Notes: generated by a model not told the origin, from the sequence alone. A stretch of DNA of 34,008 bases from JABWCQ01 sp964530625 (GCA_964530625.1 CAZHAK010000029.1:1-34008); one strand, 5' to 3'. Shown: positions 1 through 8,218, counted from the first letter of the stretch. A program made the numbers and translations.

Positions 1-53
1 TGTTAAGCACGCCGCCAGCGTTCGTCCTGAGCCAGGATCAAACTCTCCGTTGT
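1..53 (-). rRNA. rrs: 16S ribosomal RNA, 5' end only (partial)
   Basis: The minus strand reads the universal 16S 5' segment, including the 27F primer site (AGAGTTTGATCCTGGCTCAG), followed by GACGAACGCTGGCGGCGTGC. Placing the first primer base (E. coli position 8) at 46 puts the mature 5' end near 53. The gene runs off the left edge of the window, so only about 50 bases are visible. The mature end is set by homology and may be off by a few bases. The visible segment is too short to place the organism. Confidence 0.97.
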
Positions 54-237
54 AAATTTATTACAATTGAATTTGTCCAAAAATTGTTCAGGGCCTTTCT
101 GACAAAGTTCTGGGCGGAACCTGTCAGAATCGCACATTTCCCATTATCAAAGATCGTAAATGTCGCTTCTTGGTGCCCTTACGGGGTGCAAACGCCGGGT
201 ATTACCCGGCGCGTATCACCCACTGTAATTTGAAGCA
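54..237 (-). other. rRNA operon leader with hairpin and boxA-like element
   Basis: This is the transcribed spacer between the rRNA promoter and the 16S 5' end. It holds a perfect 8-bp hairpin (193-200 with 204-211, loop 201-203) with no following T run, so it is leader structure rather than a terminator. A GATCTTTGATAATGG element at 141-155 (minus strand) resembles the boxA-type antitermination motifs found upstream of 16S in related phyla. No gene is visible here. The hairpin is seen directly; the antitermination role is inferred. Confidence 0.45.
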
Positions 238-243
238 GGCCCT

Positions 244-272
244 AATATAACCACCTCCAGTGACTCTGTCAA
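244..272 (-). promoter_or_regulatory. Sigma-70-type promoter of the rRNA operon
   Basis: On the minus strand there is a perfect -35 TTGACA (267-272), a 17-base spacer and a -10 TATATT (244-249). Transcription should start near 237 and run into the 16S gene. The AT-rich block at about 286-345 lies upstream and may assist, but it is too far away to be a classical UP element. The same hexamers and spacing recur at 30229-30257. Confidence 0.8.
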
Positions 273-373
273 GGTGCGATGCTATTTCTCAATCGACCTA
301 TAATTCTATTTTATCTATATAAAACAATAACTTAACTATTTGTTAGAGAGGCGTTGCTTTCAAAAGAGCAACT

Positions 374-396
374 TTGAGGAGGCTATATGTCCTCAA
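374..396 (+). promoter_or_regulatory. Hairpin enclosing a ribosome-binding site and start codon
   Basis: TTGAGGA (374-380) pairs perfectly with TCCTCAA (390-396) over a 9-base loop. The stem holds most of the strong Shine-Dalgarno sequence GAGGAGG (376-382) and the loop ends in an ATG (387-389). This is the layout expected of a translation switch such as an RNA thermometer or a protein- or ligand-controlled site. Only the pairing is seen; the regulation is inferred. Confidence 0.45.
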
Positions 397-455
397 GATT
401 TCATAGAGTTAGCCGTTGCCTGTCCGCTCAAAGTGTCGTAAATTCAGGTCTATGA
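387..455 (+). CDS. Possible 22-residue leader peptide
   Basis: A short open frame (begins MSSRFHRVSRCL, 22 codons) follows a strong GAGGAGG site by four bases. Its TGA stop overlaps the ATG of the barrel gene at 452 in an ATGA arrangement, so ribosomes finishing here could restart on the next gene. The downstream gene has only a weak site of its own (AGG at 446-448). I do not recognise the peptide; it is arginine/serine rich with no run of identical codons that would suggest amino-acid attenuation. It could be a translation-coupling leader, or the ribosome site could serve nothing. Confidence 0.35.
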   Translation: MSSRFHRVSRCLSAQSVVNSGL

Positions 456-1285
456 GGCTGCTTCTACTGTTGTTTGCGGGATTTCAAGCCCTCTTTGGGC
501 AAACACTCCCCCCCCTGATTACGCCCCGTGCAACCGGGATGGCCGGCGCTATGGTTGCATTGTCGGCAGATCCCGTGGGCGCGCTTTACAATCCTGCGGG
601 CCTTTTGCAGATGACGGGGATGGGGTCTGATTTGAGCTATGGAACCATGACCGGAGGCGCGATGGATCGGCTGGTTGTGGCCTACGCAAATCCTTCTTCT
701 GAAGAAGGCGCGCGCTTGGGGACTGGTTTCTACATAGATGGACAAACAAAGCCCGGTCCATGGAAATACTATGTTCCCTATCTCACTTCCATCTGGACTC
801 CGATGTCACGCTTTGCACTTGGCGCGACTCTACGCTTAATCAATGAACTTCCGCGCGCGGACAGTCTTGATGGCAAATGGAGTAACTCTTTTGACTTGGG
901 TGTGCTTACAGCGGGGAAGAATCTGAATTTCGGTGCGCGGGTCGAACATGCTTTAGGCGGCACCTCTGTGGTACCGAAAACGATGCAATGGGGAGCAGCG
1001 CTTAAATCGGACAACCAAAAAATGAATATCAGCTATCAATGGGACGGAGACCTATTGAATGGTATCAGTTATTCCTATGAGGCGTCACGCTTAGGGGTTG
1101 AATACATTACAGGCAAGCTTGCTATCGTTCGAGCAGGGTATGTATGGTCCGACGTGCATCGGATTACTCTCGGCGGAGGTGTCGGCCTGGTGCGTGGCGG
1201 CTCCATTATACAGTTCGGCTGGTCTTTCCCCACGGAAGGCAAGGCTCCCACAGAGTGGAGCGCAGGCCTTTCCTATCGTATTTAG
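452..1285 (+). CDS. Outer-membrane beta-barrel protein, PorV/PorQ- or FadL-like
   Basis: The 277-residue product begins MRLLLLLFAGFQALFG, a short signal peptide, then reads ATGMAGAMVALSADPVGALYNPAGL. That motif is typical of the N-terminus of PorV/PorQ and OMPP1/FadL barrels (GMGGA...D..A.YxNPAGL). The rest alternates polar and hydrophobic residues as beta-strands do and ends in GLSYRI. Known PorV and FadL proteins are longer (about 350-450 residues), so this is a small member. I chose ATG 452 over an in-frame TTG at 416 because it starts directly at the signal peptide and overlaps the stop of the leader ORF. The next gene encodes a type IX secretion substrate 12 bases away, which favours a PorV-like shuttle or anchor role, but a hydrophobic-compound channel cannot be excluded. 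Confidence 0.65.
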   Translation: MRLLLLLFAGFQALFGQTLPPLITPRATGMAGAMVALSADPVGALYNPAGLLQMTGMGSDLSYGTMTGGAMDRLVVAYANPSSEEGARLGTGFYIDGQTKPGPWKYYVPYLTSIWTPMSRFALGATLRLINELPRADSLDGKWSNSFDLGVLTAGKNLNFGARVEHALGGTSVVPKTMQWGAALKSDNQKMNISYQWDGDLLNGISYSYEASRLGVEYITGKLAIVRAGYVWSDVHRITLGGGVGLVRGGSIIQFGWSFPTEGKAPTEWSAGLSYRI

Positions 1286-1297
1286 AAAGGGACTTCG

Positions 1298-2935
1298 ATG
1301 GTTCGATGGATTTTAGCACTTGCGGTGACGTGTTTGCTTGCAACTGCCTCGTATGCGGACAGTGACCGCTACTGGATTTTCTTCCGTGACAAAGGAATTG
1401 TGCCAGGACTGGAACAGAGAGCGCTTGACGACGCTATGAATCTGATTTCTGAAAGGTCAATTGCACGGCGGCTTAAGAATGGCGCGCCTGTTTCGTCCTA
1501 TGGTGATGTTCCGATTAATTCCGTTTATGCAGATCACGTTCGCCAAACCGGCGCAATAGTGCGGTCGGAAAGTAAATGGCTTAATGCCGTTAGTATTGCC
1601 GCGACTCCCGCGCAACTTGAGGCGATTCAATCCTTGCCCTTTGTTTGTAATATCCGCAGATTTTCGCAAAGGCTCGCGCTCGATCAACCTGATCGCGTGC
1701 AATCGGCAAGTCTTGACAGTACGGAGTATGGAAACAGCTTTCGACAGAATCAGATTTGCAGGATTCCAGAGCTACACGCGCGCGGACTATCCGGCAACGG
1801 TGTTCTGCTCTGTATGTTGGATACGGGCTTCTTTACGGAGCATGTTTCTTTAAGCGGGCTGAGTTATCTGGCAATGCGCGATTTTATCTTCGGTGATTCG
1901 ATTGTCCACAACGAACCGGGACAGGATTCATCCGGTCAGCATTTGCATGGCACTGCGGTGCTGTCTGCTGCCGGTGGACTTGACAGCAACAACATCATCG
2001 GCCCGGCATATGGCGCAACGTGGATGCTTGCCAAGACTGAATATACTCCTACCGAGACTGAAGTTGAAGAAGACTACTATGTAGCTGGACTCGAGTGGGC
2101 GGACAGCGCGGGTGCGGATATCACAACATCAAGTCTCGGATACATTGATTGGTACACGCAAAGCCAAATGGACGGCCGAACAACCGTGGTGGCACGAGCC
2201 GTCGTAGAAGCTCAGAGACGCGGCATATTGGTCGTCACTGCGCAAGGTAACGAAGGTCTATCCGAATGGGGAACCGTGATTTCGCCTGCCGATGCCGACA
2301 GTATTCTTGCCGTAGGAGGCGTGGATTCTTTAAGTTTGCTTTGGCCTTCGTCCTCCCCAGGGCCCACGGCGGACGGTCGCATCAAACCCGATTGCGCGGC
2401 ACAAGCAGCAGCCACCTGGTGTGCGGCAGTTTTTGGTGATGACACGTATTGGCGGCTTTCGGGGACTTCCCTTGCGACTCCTATCATTGCAGGAGTCGCG
2501 GCATTAGTCATGGAAGCCAATCCTGATTGGACTGCACAACAAGTTCGAGAAGCGATTATGGCCACAGCGTCTCAGTCGAACTCACCAGATAACATACTAG
2601 GGTATGGTATCGCGGACGCCGTAGCGGCTGCGGATTATCAGTTTTCTGCGGTGTCAACGCGTGAAGTCATTCCCTCCACTCTTTCGCTAACGGCGTATCC
2701 AAACCCCGTCAACGGACAGGTATCCATTACGCTTGATATCGAGCGAGCGCAATCCGGTAAGCTGATCCTCTTCGATTTACTGGGACGAAAAATCGCGACT
2801 TTGCAGAAGCACGAGTTTTCTGTCGGCACGACGACGTTGTCGCACAATCTGGACGGATTCGCCAGTGGGAAGTACTTTCTGTCATTCATCGGTTCAACAG
2901 AAAGTAAGACAATTCCCATCATTCTTCTGAAGTAG
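1298..2935 (+). CDS. Secreted subtilisin-family (S8) serine protease with type IX sorting domain
   Basis: The 545-residue protein has a signal peptide (1-20), a propeptide-like region to about 150 and an S8 peptidase domain. The catalytic triad is Asp175 (MLDTGF), His217 (HLHGT) and Ser391 (SGTSLATP), with oxyanion Asn318 (QGNEG). From about 462 on it carries a type IX secretion (Por) C-terminal domain: a YPNP motif (467-470), a LFDLLGRK strand and a terminal strand ending in ILLK. Such domains send proteins across the outer membrane and are usually cleaved or anchored there. AAAGGGA lies a few bases before ATG 1298. It is probably cotranscribed with the upstream barrel gene. All catalytic residues are present, so activity is expected; the substrate is unknown. 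Confidence 0.93.
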   Translation: MVRWILALAVTCLLATASYADSDRYWIFFRDKGIVPGLEQRALDDAMNLISERSIARRLKNGAPVSSYGDVPINSVYADHVRQTGAIVRSESKWLNAVSIAATPAQLEAIQSLPFVCNIRRFSQRLALDQPDRVQSASLDSTEYGNSFRQNQICRIPELHARGLSGNGVLLCMLDTGFFTEHVSLSGLSYLAMRDFIFGDSIVHNEPGQDSSGQHLHGTAVLSAAGGLDSNNIIGPAYGATWMLAKTEYTPTETEVEEDYYVAGLEWADSAGADITTSSLGYIDWYTQSQMDGRTTVVARAVVEAQRRGILVVTAQGNEGLSEWGTVISPADADSILAVGGVDSLSLLWPSSSPGPTADGRIKPDCAAQAAATWCAAVFGDDTYWRLSGTSLATPIIAGVAALVMEANPDWTAQQVREAIMATASQSNSPDNILGYGIADAVAAADYQFSAVSTREVIPSTLSLTAYPNPVNGQVSITLDIERAQSGKLILFDLLGRKIATLQKHEFSVGTTTLSHNLDGFASGKYFLSFIGSTESKTIPIILLK

Positions 2936-2939
2936 AACT

Positions 2940-3860
2940 TTGGCGGATCACTCCGAATCTCGCTTGTCCTTGACCCGGTTTGCGTGGCTATCCGTGGCGG
3001 CTGCGCTTGTGACCATCACGCTCAAGTCTTTTGCTTACGGGCTAACGGGATCCATTGGCATTCTGTCGGACGCGTTAGAGTCACTGGTCAATCTGGCTGG
3101 CGCCATAATCGCACTGGCGATGCTGACTATTGCGGCGCGGCCTGCTGACGAGGAACATGCCTTCGGTCATGGCAAAGCGGAATATTTTGCCAGCGGTGCG
3201 GAAGGCATGATGATTATTGTTGCCGCCGCAAGTATCGCCTTCGCCGCTTCTGAACGCCTTCTGAATCCAAGAGCATTGGATCAGGTCGGAGTTGGATTAG
3301 TTGTTACATTTGTAGCCACGATTGTCAATTTTTTTGTCGCTATTATCATTCGGCGAGCGGGTCGCTCCTACCATTCTGTCACGCTTGATTCCCACGCGCG
3401 CCACTTGATGACGGACGTATGGACTTCAATCGGAATTATTGTTTCGATTGCGATTGTCGCGGTTAGTGACTTGCAGTTTCTTGATCCCGTCGTTGCGCTG
3501 GTGGTGGCAGCTTACATTCTGCGGGAAGGGTTCAAGATCGTGCGAGGCGCCACGCTGGGACTGATGGATACAATGATTCCTGCAGATGAGTTGGCTCGCG
3601 CTGTTTCCATTCTGGACAGTTACAAGCGAAGTCATGTCAGCTACCACGCCTTACGAACCCGCCAAGCCGGGGCGCGAAGATTCGTCTCCGTGCATATTCT
3701 TGTTCCGGGTAAGTGGACAGTCGAGCGCGGGCACGATCTACTTGAAGAGATTGAAGCCAGCTTACGTGAGGCGATACCCAATCTTTCAATCTTGACGCAC
3801 TTGGAGTCGCTGGATGATCCTGCGTCCTGGGACGATATCGAACTGGACAGACCTCAATAG
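2940..3860 (+). CDS. Cation diffusion facilitator (CDF) family metal transporter
   Basis: CDF transporters export divalent metals (Zn, Fe, Mn, Co) from the cytoplasm in exchange for protons. The 306-residue protein has about six membrane helices (13-210), a SDALES segment in helix 2 (Asp44), the EHAFGHGKAEY loop (71-82), His155/Asp159 in helix 5 and a cytoplasmic C-terminal domain from about 210. In helix 2 the usual DxxxD metal pair reads D44-A-L-E-S48, so the second ligand differs from FieF/YiiP and selectivity cannot be guessed. The start is TTG 2940, four bases after the stop of the protease gene, with no clear ribosome site. It is likely the last gene of the 452-3860 unit and is followed at once by a terminator. 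Confidence 0.9.
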   Translation: MADHSESRLSLTRFAWLSVAAALVTITLKSFAYGLTGSIGILSDALESLVNLAGAIIALAMLTIAARPADEEHAFGHGKAEYFASGAEGMMIIVAAASIAFAASERLLNPRALDQVGVGLVVTFVATIVNFFVAIIIRRAGRSYHSVTLDSHARHLMTDVWTSIGIIVSIAIVAVSDLQFLDPVVALVVAAYILREGFKIVRGATLGLMDTMIPADELARAVSILDSYKRSHVSYHALRTRQAGARRFVSVHILVPGKWTVERGHDLLEEIEASLREAIPNLSILTHLESLDDPASWDDIELDRPQ

Positions 3861-3888
3861 AAGCGCGGCCTTAGTAGCCGCGCTTTTT
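3861..3888 (+). terminator. Rho-independent terminator after the CDF gene
   Basis: A 9-bp perfect stem (3861-3869 with 3877-3885) closes a 7-base loop and runs into TTTTT at 3884-3888. The stop codon of the convergent dehydrogenase gene (3871-3873 on the minus strand) sits in the loop, so the hairpin also encodes the end of that gene. There is no T run in the minus direction, so it probably terminates only plus-strand transcripts. Confidence 0.85.
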
Positions 3889-4842
3889 GTCAACGACGAA
3901 GCGTAGAGGTTGCCCGTCTGTATAGCGAATGACGTTTTCGAGAAAGATTTCGTGCACTTTGGTTGTGTACTCCGGGAAATTTCCCGATACATGAGGCGTC
4001 ATAAACACATTCGGGAGGTCAAACAATTCCGAGTCTTGAGGCAGCGGTTCTTCCGTGAACACATCGAGAATCGCGAAGGACGGCTTTCCCGCTTTTAAAC
4101 CTTCAATGAGATCGATCTCGTCCACAATCGCTCCACGTGCCACATTGACCAACACGCTGGTGGGTTTCATCAAGGGAAAAATTCGCCGGTTAAATATTCC
4201 GCGAGTCTTGGGTGTCAACGGCAATGTGATGACCACAACGTCTGCCTGCTGAAGTCTTTCCTCAAGTTGCTCCATTGGATAGATGTCGATCAAATCCCGC
4301 CGCTCCCGCGTTGCAATGGCTTCGACCCGCATTCCCACTGATTTCAACAAACCGGCGATTCCACGCGCGACTTCACCGTATCCCACGACCAGCGTAGACA
4401 ATCCTTCAAGCGAAAGCTTGTTCTCCGTCATCTGTTTCTTGTTAGACTTCCAGTCACGGCTTCTCTTCCATTCATCCGCCAAATTCAATCTTTGCGACCA
4501 GTAGAGCAAACCTGCCAGAGTCCATTCGGCCATCGTCCGCGCGTGCAAGCCCCGGCTATTCGTCAGCAAGACTTCGCTCTCGATAAATTTCTTGAACAAA
4601 CTATGGTCAACACCGGCACTTGTCATGTGAACCCATTTCAGGTGCGGCGCTGCCAAAAACATCCTTTCTGTCAAATGGTGCGCCAGCAACACTGTGGCAT
4701 CGCCAAGCATCTTGCAAGCCTCATCCTCGCTTGCAGGAAACGAGATTTCGATAGATGGATCGTGTTGCTCGAGCGCATCGCGTAATTCAGTCTGTCGCAC
4801 TGGATTCTGTGACGCATATGAAACAATTCTTAATTCTGCCAC
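3871..4842 (-). CDS. D-isomer-specific 2-hydroxyacid dehydrogenase (NAD(P)-dependent)
   Basis: The 323-residue protein belongs to the D-2-hydroxyacid dehydrogenases, which interconvert 2-oxoacids and D-2-hydroxyacids. The nucleotide-binding motif is VVGYGEVARGIA (152-163). Catalytic residues are Arg236 (NVARGA), Glu265 (TEEPLP) and His284 (TPHVSG). The overall pattern resembles glyoxylate/hydroxypyruvate reductases of the GhrA type more than phosphoglycerate dehydrogenase, as there is no ACT domain. The start is GTG at 4842; no strong ribosome site is visible. It diverges from the MFS gene at 4867 with only 24 bases between start codons, so at least one promoter must lie inside the other gene. 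The substrate is not determinable from sequence. Confidence 0.9.
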   Translation of the reverse strand: MAELRIVSYASQNPVRQTELRDALEQHDPSIEISFPASEDEACKMLGDATVLLAHHLTERMFLAAPHLKWVHMTSAGVDHSLFKKFIESEVLLTNSRGLHARTMAEWTLAGLLYWSQRLNLADEWKRSRDWKSNKKQMTENKLSLEGLSTLVVGYGEVARGIAGLLKSVGMRVEAIATRERRDLIDIYPMEQLEERLQQADVVVITLPLTPKTRGIFNRRIFPLMKPTSVLVNVARGAIVDEIDLIEGLKAGKPSFAILDVFTEEPLPQDSELFDLPNVFMTPHVSGNFPEYTTKVHEIFLENVIRYTDGQPLRFVVDKKRGY

Positions 4843-4866
4843 TGCTTTTCGCTCAAGTTTGAAGTT

Positions 4867-6072
4867 GTGACTATCTTAGAACATTATCTTCCGAAAGGCA
4901 TCAGGCCGCTTTGGGCTGCCGCCAATATCTCATTGATTGGCGACTCGCTGCACGACATTGCTATTCTCTGGCTCATCTACGACCTCACAGGTTCCGCAAC
5001 AGCGACCGGACTTCTGGGGGTTGCGCGATATTTGCCTTCGATTCTTTTGGGAGTTTTTGCCGGTGCTTGGGTGGACAAAGTATCGCGCAGGAGTGTGCTG
5101 CTATGGTGCGATGCGCTGCGCAGTGTGCTGGTAGGATGCATTGCAGCGCTGATGTTCACCCAGCAGGTCAGCGGCCAAAGCCTCTATCTCTTTGCATTTG
5201 CGATTGCGATTTGCACGGTGTTCTTCAACCCCGCCCGTGATGCCATCGTGCCGCAACTTGTGCCCCGTGAACGGCTCATTCATGCGACATCCGCGCTGCA
5301 AAGCAGCCTTGGATTTGCCTACTTCTTAGGCCCGCTTTTGGCCGCCCTCTTTTTGCCTCTTCTTGGGTTGGCCGGACTCTTCGCAGTGGACTCGGTAACG
5401 TATGCTCTTTCGTTCGTCTTCATTCTCGCAGTCAGGCCGCAAAGTAGTGTGCCGCAAATTGATCAGGCGACACCCTTAAACATGATCCGCGAGGGCTTGA
5501 ACTATGCTCGCCGCAGTCCGTTTATCTTTCCGCTGCTTTGGGTGACCGCCGTTGACAATCTCTTCATCATGGGGCTTGCCATCGTTGGCGCGCCAATCTA
5601 TGTGCGATTGCATCTTGGCTTGGGAGCCGACGCTTATGCCATTCTACAAAGTTGCTTCGCACTGGGAATCATCGTGGGCAGCATGCTGATGCATAGGTAC
5701 GGACATCGTCTGCCGCGTGGAAAGACCCTCTTATGGGCGTTGGTCTATGACGGGGCGACGTTTGTTCCCTTCTACTTCATCGATACTCTGGGGACCAGCG
5801 CAGTGTGGTGGTTCCTTCACAGTATTGGCATCCCCTTCATTCTCATTCCGCGAACGTCTATCGTCCAATCGGAAGTTCCGCAGGAGTTGCAAGGGAGAGT
5901 GTTTTCATTAGTATACCTAACAGTCGTTGGATTGACCGCAATCAGCGCGGGGCTGGCAGGCATCCTGCTCGAGCGGTTCACCGCGCCCGAGGTCTATCTC
6001 GGCATGGGACTCGCAGCTACTGTCGTCGGTGCTGTGGGATTCATTTTTAAGGGTCTCAGACAGTTGAGATAG
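4867..6072 (+). CDS. Major facilitator superfamily transporter, EntS/MFS_3-like
   Basis: The 401-residue protein is almost entirely hydrophobic, with about 12 membrane helices. It has the MFS loop-2/3 signature region (GAWVDKVSRRSVLLWCDALRS, roughly residues 66-86) and the FFNPARDAIVPQLVP segment typical of the MFS_3 group that contains the enterobactin exporter EntS and macrolide exporters. The start is GTG 4867 without a convincing ribosome site. No biosynthetic or resistance genes lie nearby, so the cargo is unknown. No terminator is evident between its stop and the convergent permease gene that ends at 6083. Confidence 0.85.
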   Translation: MTILEHYLPKGIRPLWAAANISLIGDSLHDIAILWLIYDLTGSATATGLLGVARYLPSILLGVFAGAWVDKVSRRSVLLWCDALRSVLVGCIAALMFTQQVSGQSLYLFAFAIAICTVFFNPARDAIVPQLVPRERLIHATSALQSSLGFAYFLGPLLAALFLPLLGLAGLFAVDSVTYALSFVFILAVRPQSSVPQIDQATPLNMIREGLNYARRSPFIFPLLWVTAVDNLFIMGLAIVGAPIYVRLHLGLGADAYAILQSCFALGIIVGSMLMHRYGHRLPRGKTLLWALVYDGATFVPFYFIDTLGTSAVWWFLHSIGIPFILIPRTSIVQSEVPQELQGRVFSLVYLTVVGLTAISAGLAGILLERFTAPEVYLGMGLAATVVGAVGFIFKGLRQLR

Positions 6073-6082
6073 TGAGTTACAG

Positions 6083-8149
6083 CTATGATTCTTGAATGGC
6101 TTCTTTTTGTGAAGCAATATCACCACCGATCTCTGCCTTCGGAAGCAGCATTAGCCCCAACCCAAGCAACAAACCACCTGCGAGCAACCACGGCCATGGC
6201 ACCCATGCCGCGTCCGCTTCACTGATCCACCCAATATTGTCAAACCATTCAGCATTTCTGTAAATGAGAATACTCACCGTATTGTTTAAGAAGTGGCCGA
6301 AGATTGCAGGATAAATTGAGTTTGACTTGACTGCGATGTAGCCCAGCAGAATTCCCAGCGAAAATGTAGGCAGCAACCGATAGGGATTTAGATGCAAGAA
6401 TGCGAAGATCAATGCGACGGCGATGATAGCCCGCCACATTCCGGCACTCTTGACCAGACCGCGCAACATCAGGCCGCGACAAAGATGTTCTTCGACGACG
6501 GCAGGTAACAGCCCAATCAGTAACACCGCTTGCCAGACCGGGATGTCGTCCAGACCTGCAAAGAGATCAGAGAACTGTTTTGCCATGTCTTCCGGGAAAG
6601 GAAAAAACAAGTGTTGTAATGTTGCCAATTCAACAGTAATAATCCAGCCACCTCCGACGGCAAGAAATACTGCCGCGTAGCTTAGCAAAGGCACTTTCCT
6701 CCAGCCAAAGGACGGGACAGGATCTGATCCACTGCGATACACCCACACGGCCGTAAGCAAAGCAAGCGCACCTTGCACAAAAATGATCCCTTGGAACGGA
6801 GCCTCAGCCGAAGCGAATGTCCCTGACATCGCGACGACAATGACCGCCACGGCGCTCAGCAGAGCGACCGAGCCTGCAGTGAGCGTCTTACCTGTTTCAC
6901 GCACTGGCTTCGTGAACAGCGACCATTTTACGTCCTCCGCATGGCGGAACAGCACACTCTCCTTGTTGAATTGCAAAGTGACCCAGTGCAGCGACAAGAC
7001 CGCAAGTCCGGCGGTGCTCGCGAGAGTAATCGTCATTTCAAGCCACGGGACTTGGCCAGAGAGCAGTGAACGCATCAAGAGCGACACGTTGGCGATGGGT
7101 ACGACGGCCAGCAGCGGAGTCAATTCAATACCAGGAATCATCGCCACCATTGCGGGCACAATACTCACCATGATCAATGGAGTCAGCAAACCCTGGCCTT
7201 CCTTGTAATTGCGCGCCGTCACAGCAAGAGCCAATGTGACACCTGCAAACAACACTGCAAGCGGGAGCAAAATCAAAAGCGCTAGCAGCAGCGAGGTGGG
7301 TGAGATCGCAAGCCCGATACCTGCTGTTCCGTCAAACATTCGCACGGCGTAGAGTGCCGTGAAACCCATGCTGACCAGATTCAAAACGGCTGTGATTAGC
7401 GCCACGACCAACGTCGCTAAAAACTTGCCGTAAACCAGTTCCTTGCGCGAGGCAGGGCTGACGAGTAGCGTTTCGAGAGTCCCCCGCTCCTTTTCGCCAG
7501 CGGTTAAATCTATCGCCGCGTAAAACGCGCCCGAGAGAGTCGTGAGAATCAGCAGATAGCCCAGAAACCGCCCCAAGGTTGATCCAGCCTGCTCTTCTTT
7601 GGAGGCCTCATCAATGGATTCAAGGGCGACCGGATTAATGTACGCGGTATCAACACCAAGCTGAATCATGCGCTCATTCACGACAAAGGTCTGATAGTCC
7701 TCGACCTCTCGCTCTATTCTTCGCATGATTTGAGCGGAGAAATCGCGGCTACTCAGATAGTGAACGGTCACCTGACCGATTGAACCTGTAGCCAAACTGT
7801 CAGTGAAGCCTGCCGAGAGAGCTAATGCCGCGTCAATTTCGCCTGCCTTCAATTTTTCCTGCCAATCTGTGGAGTCCACGAGATCGAGTAAAGTCGCAGA
7901 ATCACCTTTGATCAGATTACCGGGTAGGTTTTCCGGAGTCAGAAGGGCTACGACTCCGACCTGACCTTTCAGTTTGCCGACTGAAAGCAGCGTTAGCTGA
8001 AGGACTCCGATGAAAATCAGTGGATACATCAGCAGCGGCAGGATTACTGTAACCATCAAGGTACGGCGGTCGCGGTAGAGGTCTCGCAGCTCCTTAGCAA
8101 AAACCGTCTTTATTCGGGAAATGGGCATATTCAATGAAATTTGTGGCAT
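6083..8149 (-). CDS. ABC-2 type permease fused to CPBP-family intramembrane protease
   Basis: Numbered from an in-frame GTG at 8167, residues about 15-410 match a NatB-like ABC-2 permease: N-terminal helix, large external domain (about 65-190), then helices with the hallmark AGEKERGTLETLLVSP. Residues about 430-680 form a CPBP (CAAX-protease-like) membrane domain with all three motifs: EExxxR (559-564), FxxxH (588-592) and HxxxN (625-629). The protein thus joins an export permease to a likely intact membrane protease. I placed the start at ATG 8149 because the GTG abuts a terminator stem; ATG 8128 (MPISRIK) is an alternative that fits homologues well. Neither has a ribosome site. No ATPase subunit gene is adjacent, so its partner must be elsewhere. 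Confidence 0.85.
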   Translation of the reverse strand: MPQISLNMPISRIKTVFAKELRDLYRDRRTLMVTVILPLLMYPLIFIGVLQLTLLSVGKLKGQVGVVALLTPENLPGNLIKGDSATLLDLVDSTDWQEKLKAGEIDAALALSAGFTDSLATGSIGQVTVHYLSSRDFSAQIMRRIEREVEDYQTFVVNERMIQLGVDTAYINPVALESIDEASKEEQAGSTLGRFLGYLLILTTLSGAFYAAIDLTAGEKERGTLETLLVSPASRKELVYGKFLATLVVALITAVLNLVSMGFTALYAVRMFDGTAGIGLAISPTSLLLALLILLPLAVLFAGVTLALAVTARNYKEGQGLLTPLIMVSIVPAMVAMIPGIELTPLLAVVPIANVSLLMRSLLSGQVPWLEMTITLASTAGLAVLSLHWVTLQFNKESVLFRHAEDVKWSLFTKPVRETGKTLTAGSVALLSAVAVIVVAMSGTFASAEAPFQGIIFVQGALALLTAVWVYRSGSDPVPSFGWRKVPLLSYAAVFLAVGGGWIITVELATLQHLFFPFPEDMAKQFSDLFAGLDDIPVWQAVLLIGLLPAVVEEHLCRGLMLRGLVKSAGMWRAIIAVALIFAFLHLNPYRLLPTFSLGILLGYIAVKSNSIYPAIFGHFLNNTVSILIYRNAEWFDNIGWISEADAAWVPWPWLLAGGLLLGLGLMLLPKAEIGGDIASQKEAIQES

Positions 8150-8158
8150 GTACTTGCT

Positions 8159-8188
8159 AATATACACAAAGCGGACGGTTTAGAGCAA
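8159..8188 (-). promoter_or_regulatory. Possible promoter for the permease gene, overlapping a terminator
   Basis: On the minus strand TTGCTC (8183-8188), an 18-base spacer and TATATT (8159-8164) form a weak -35/-10 pair. The -35 lies in the loop of the preceding hairpin. Transcription would begin within a few bases of ATG 8149, giving an almost leaderless message, which would explain the absence of a ribosome site. The -35 match is poor. Confidence 0.3.
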
Positions 8189-8199
8189 CCGTCCGCTTT
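8168..8199 (-). terminator. 13-bp perfect hairpin after the Nudix gene
   Basis: Bases 8168-8180 pair perfectly with 8187-8199 around a 6-base loop. It starts 19 bases beyond the Nudix stop codon and separates that gene from the permease. On the minus strand the stem ends in CTTT and continues GTGTATATT, a mediocre T tract; on the plus strand the following TTATTTCTT is better, but no plus-strand gene ends here. Termination of the Nudix message is the likeliest role. Confidence 0.6.
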
Positions 8200-8218
8200 A
8201 TTTCTTGCAATTGAGGCT

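Noticed and set aside
353..372. Inverted repeat GTTGCT/AGCAAC upstream of the leader ORF
   Set aside because: A 6-bp stem with an 8-base loop is within chance expectation; no sign of an operator or terminator.
416..451. TTG start at 416 for the barrel gene
   Set aside because: It would add 12 residues rich in Arg/Lys before the signal peptide; ATG 452 is coupled to the leader stop.
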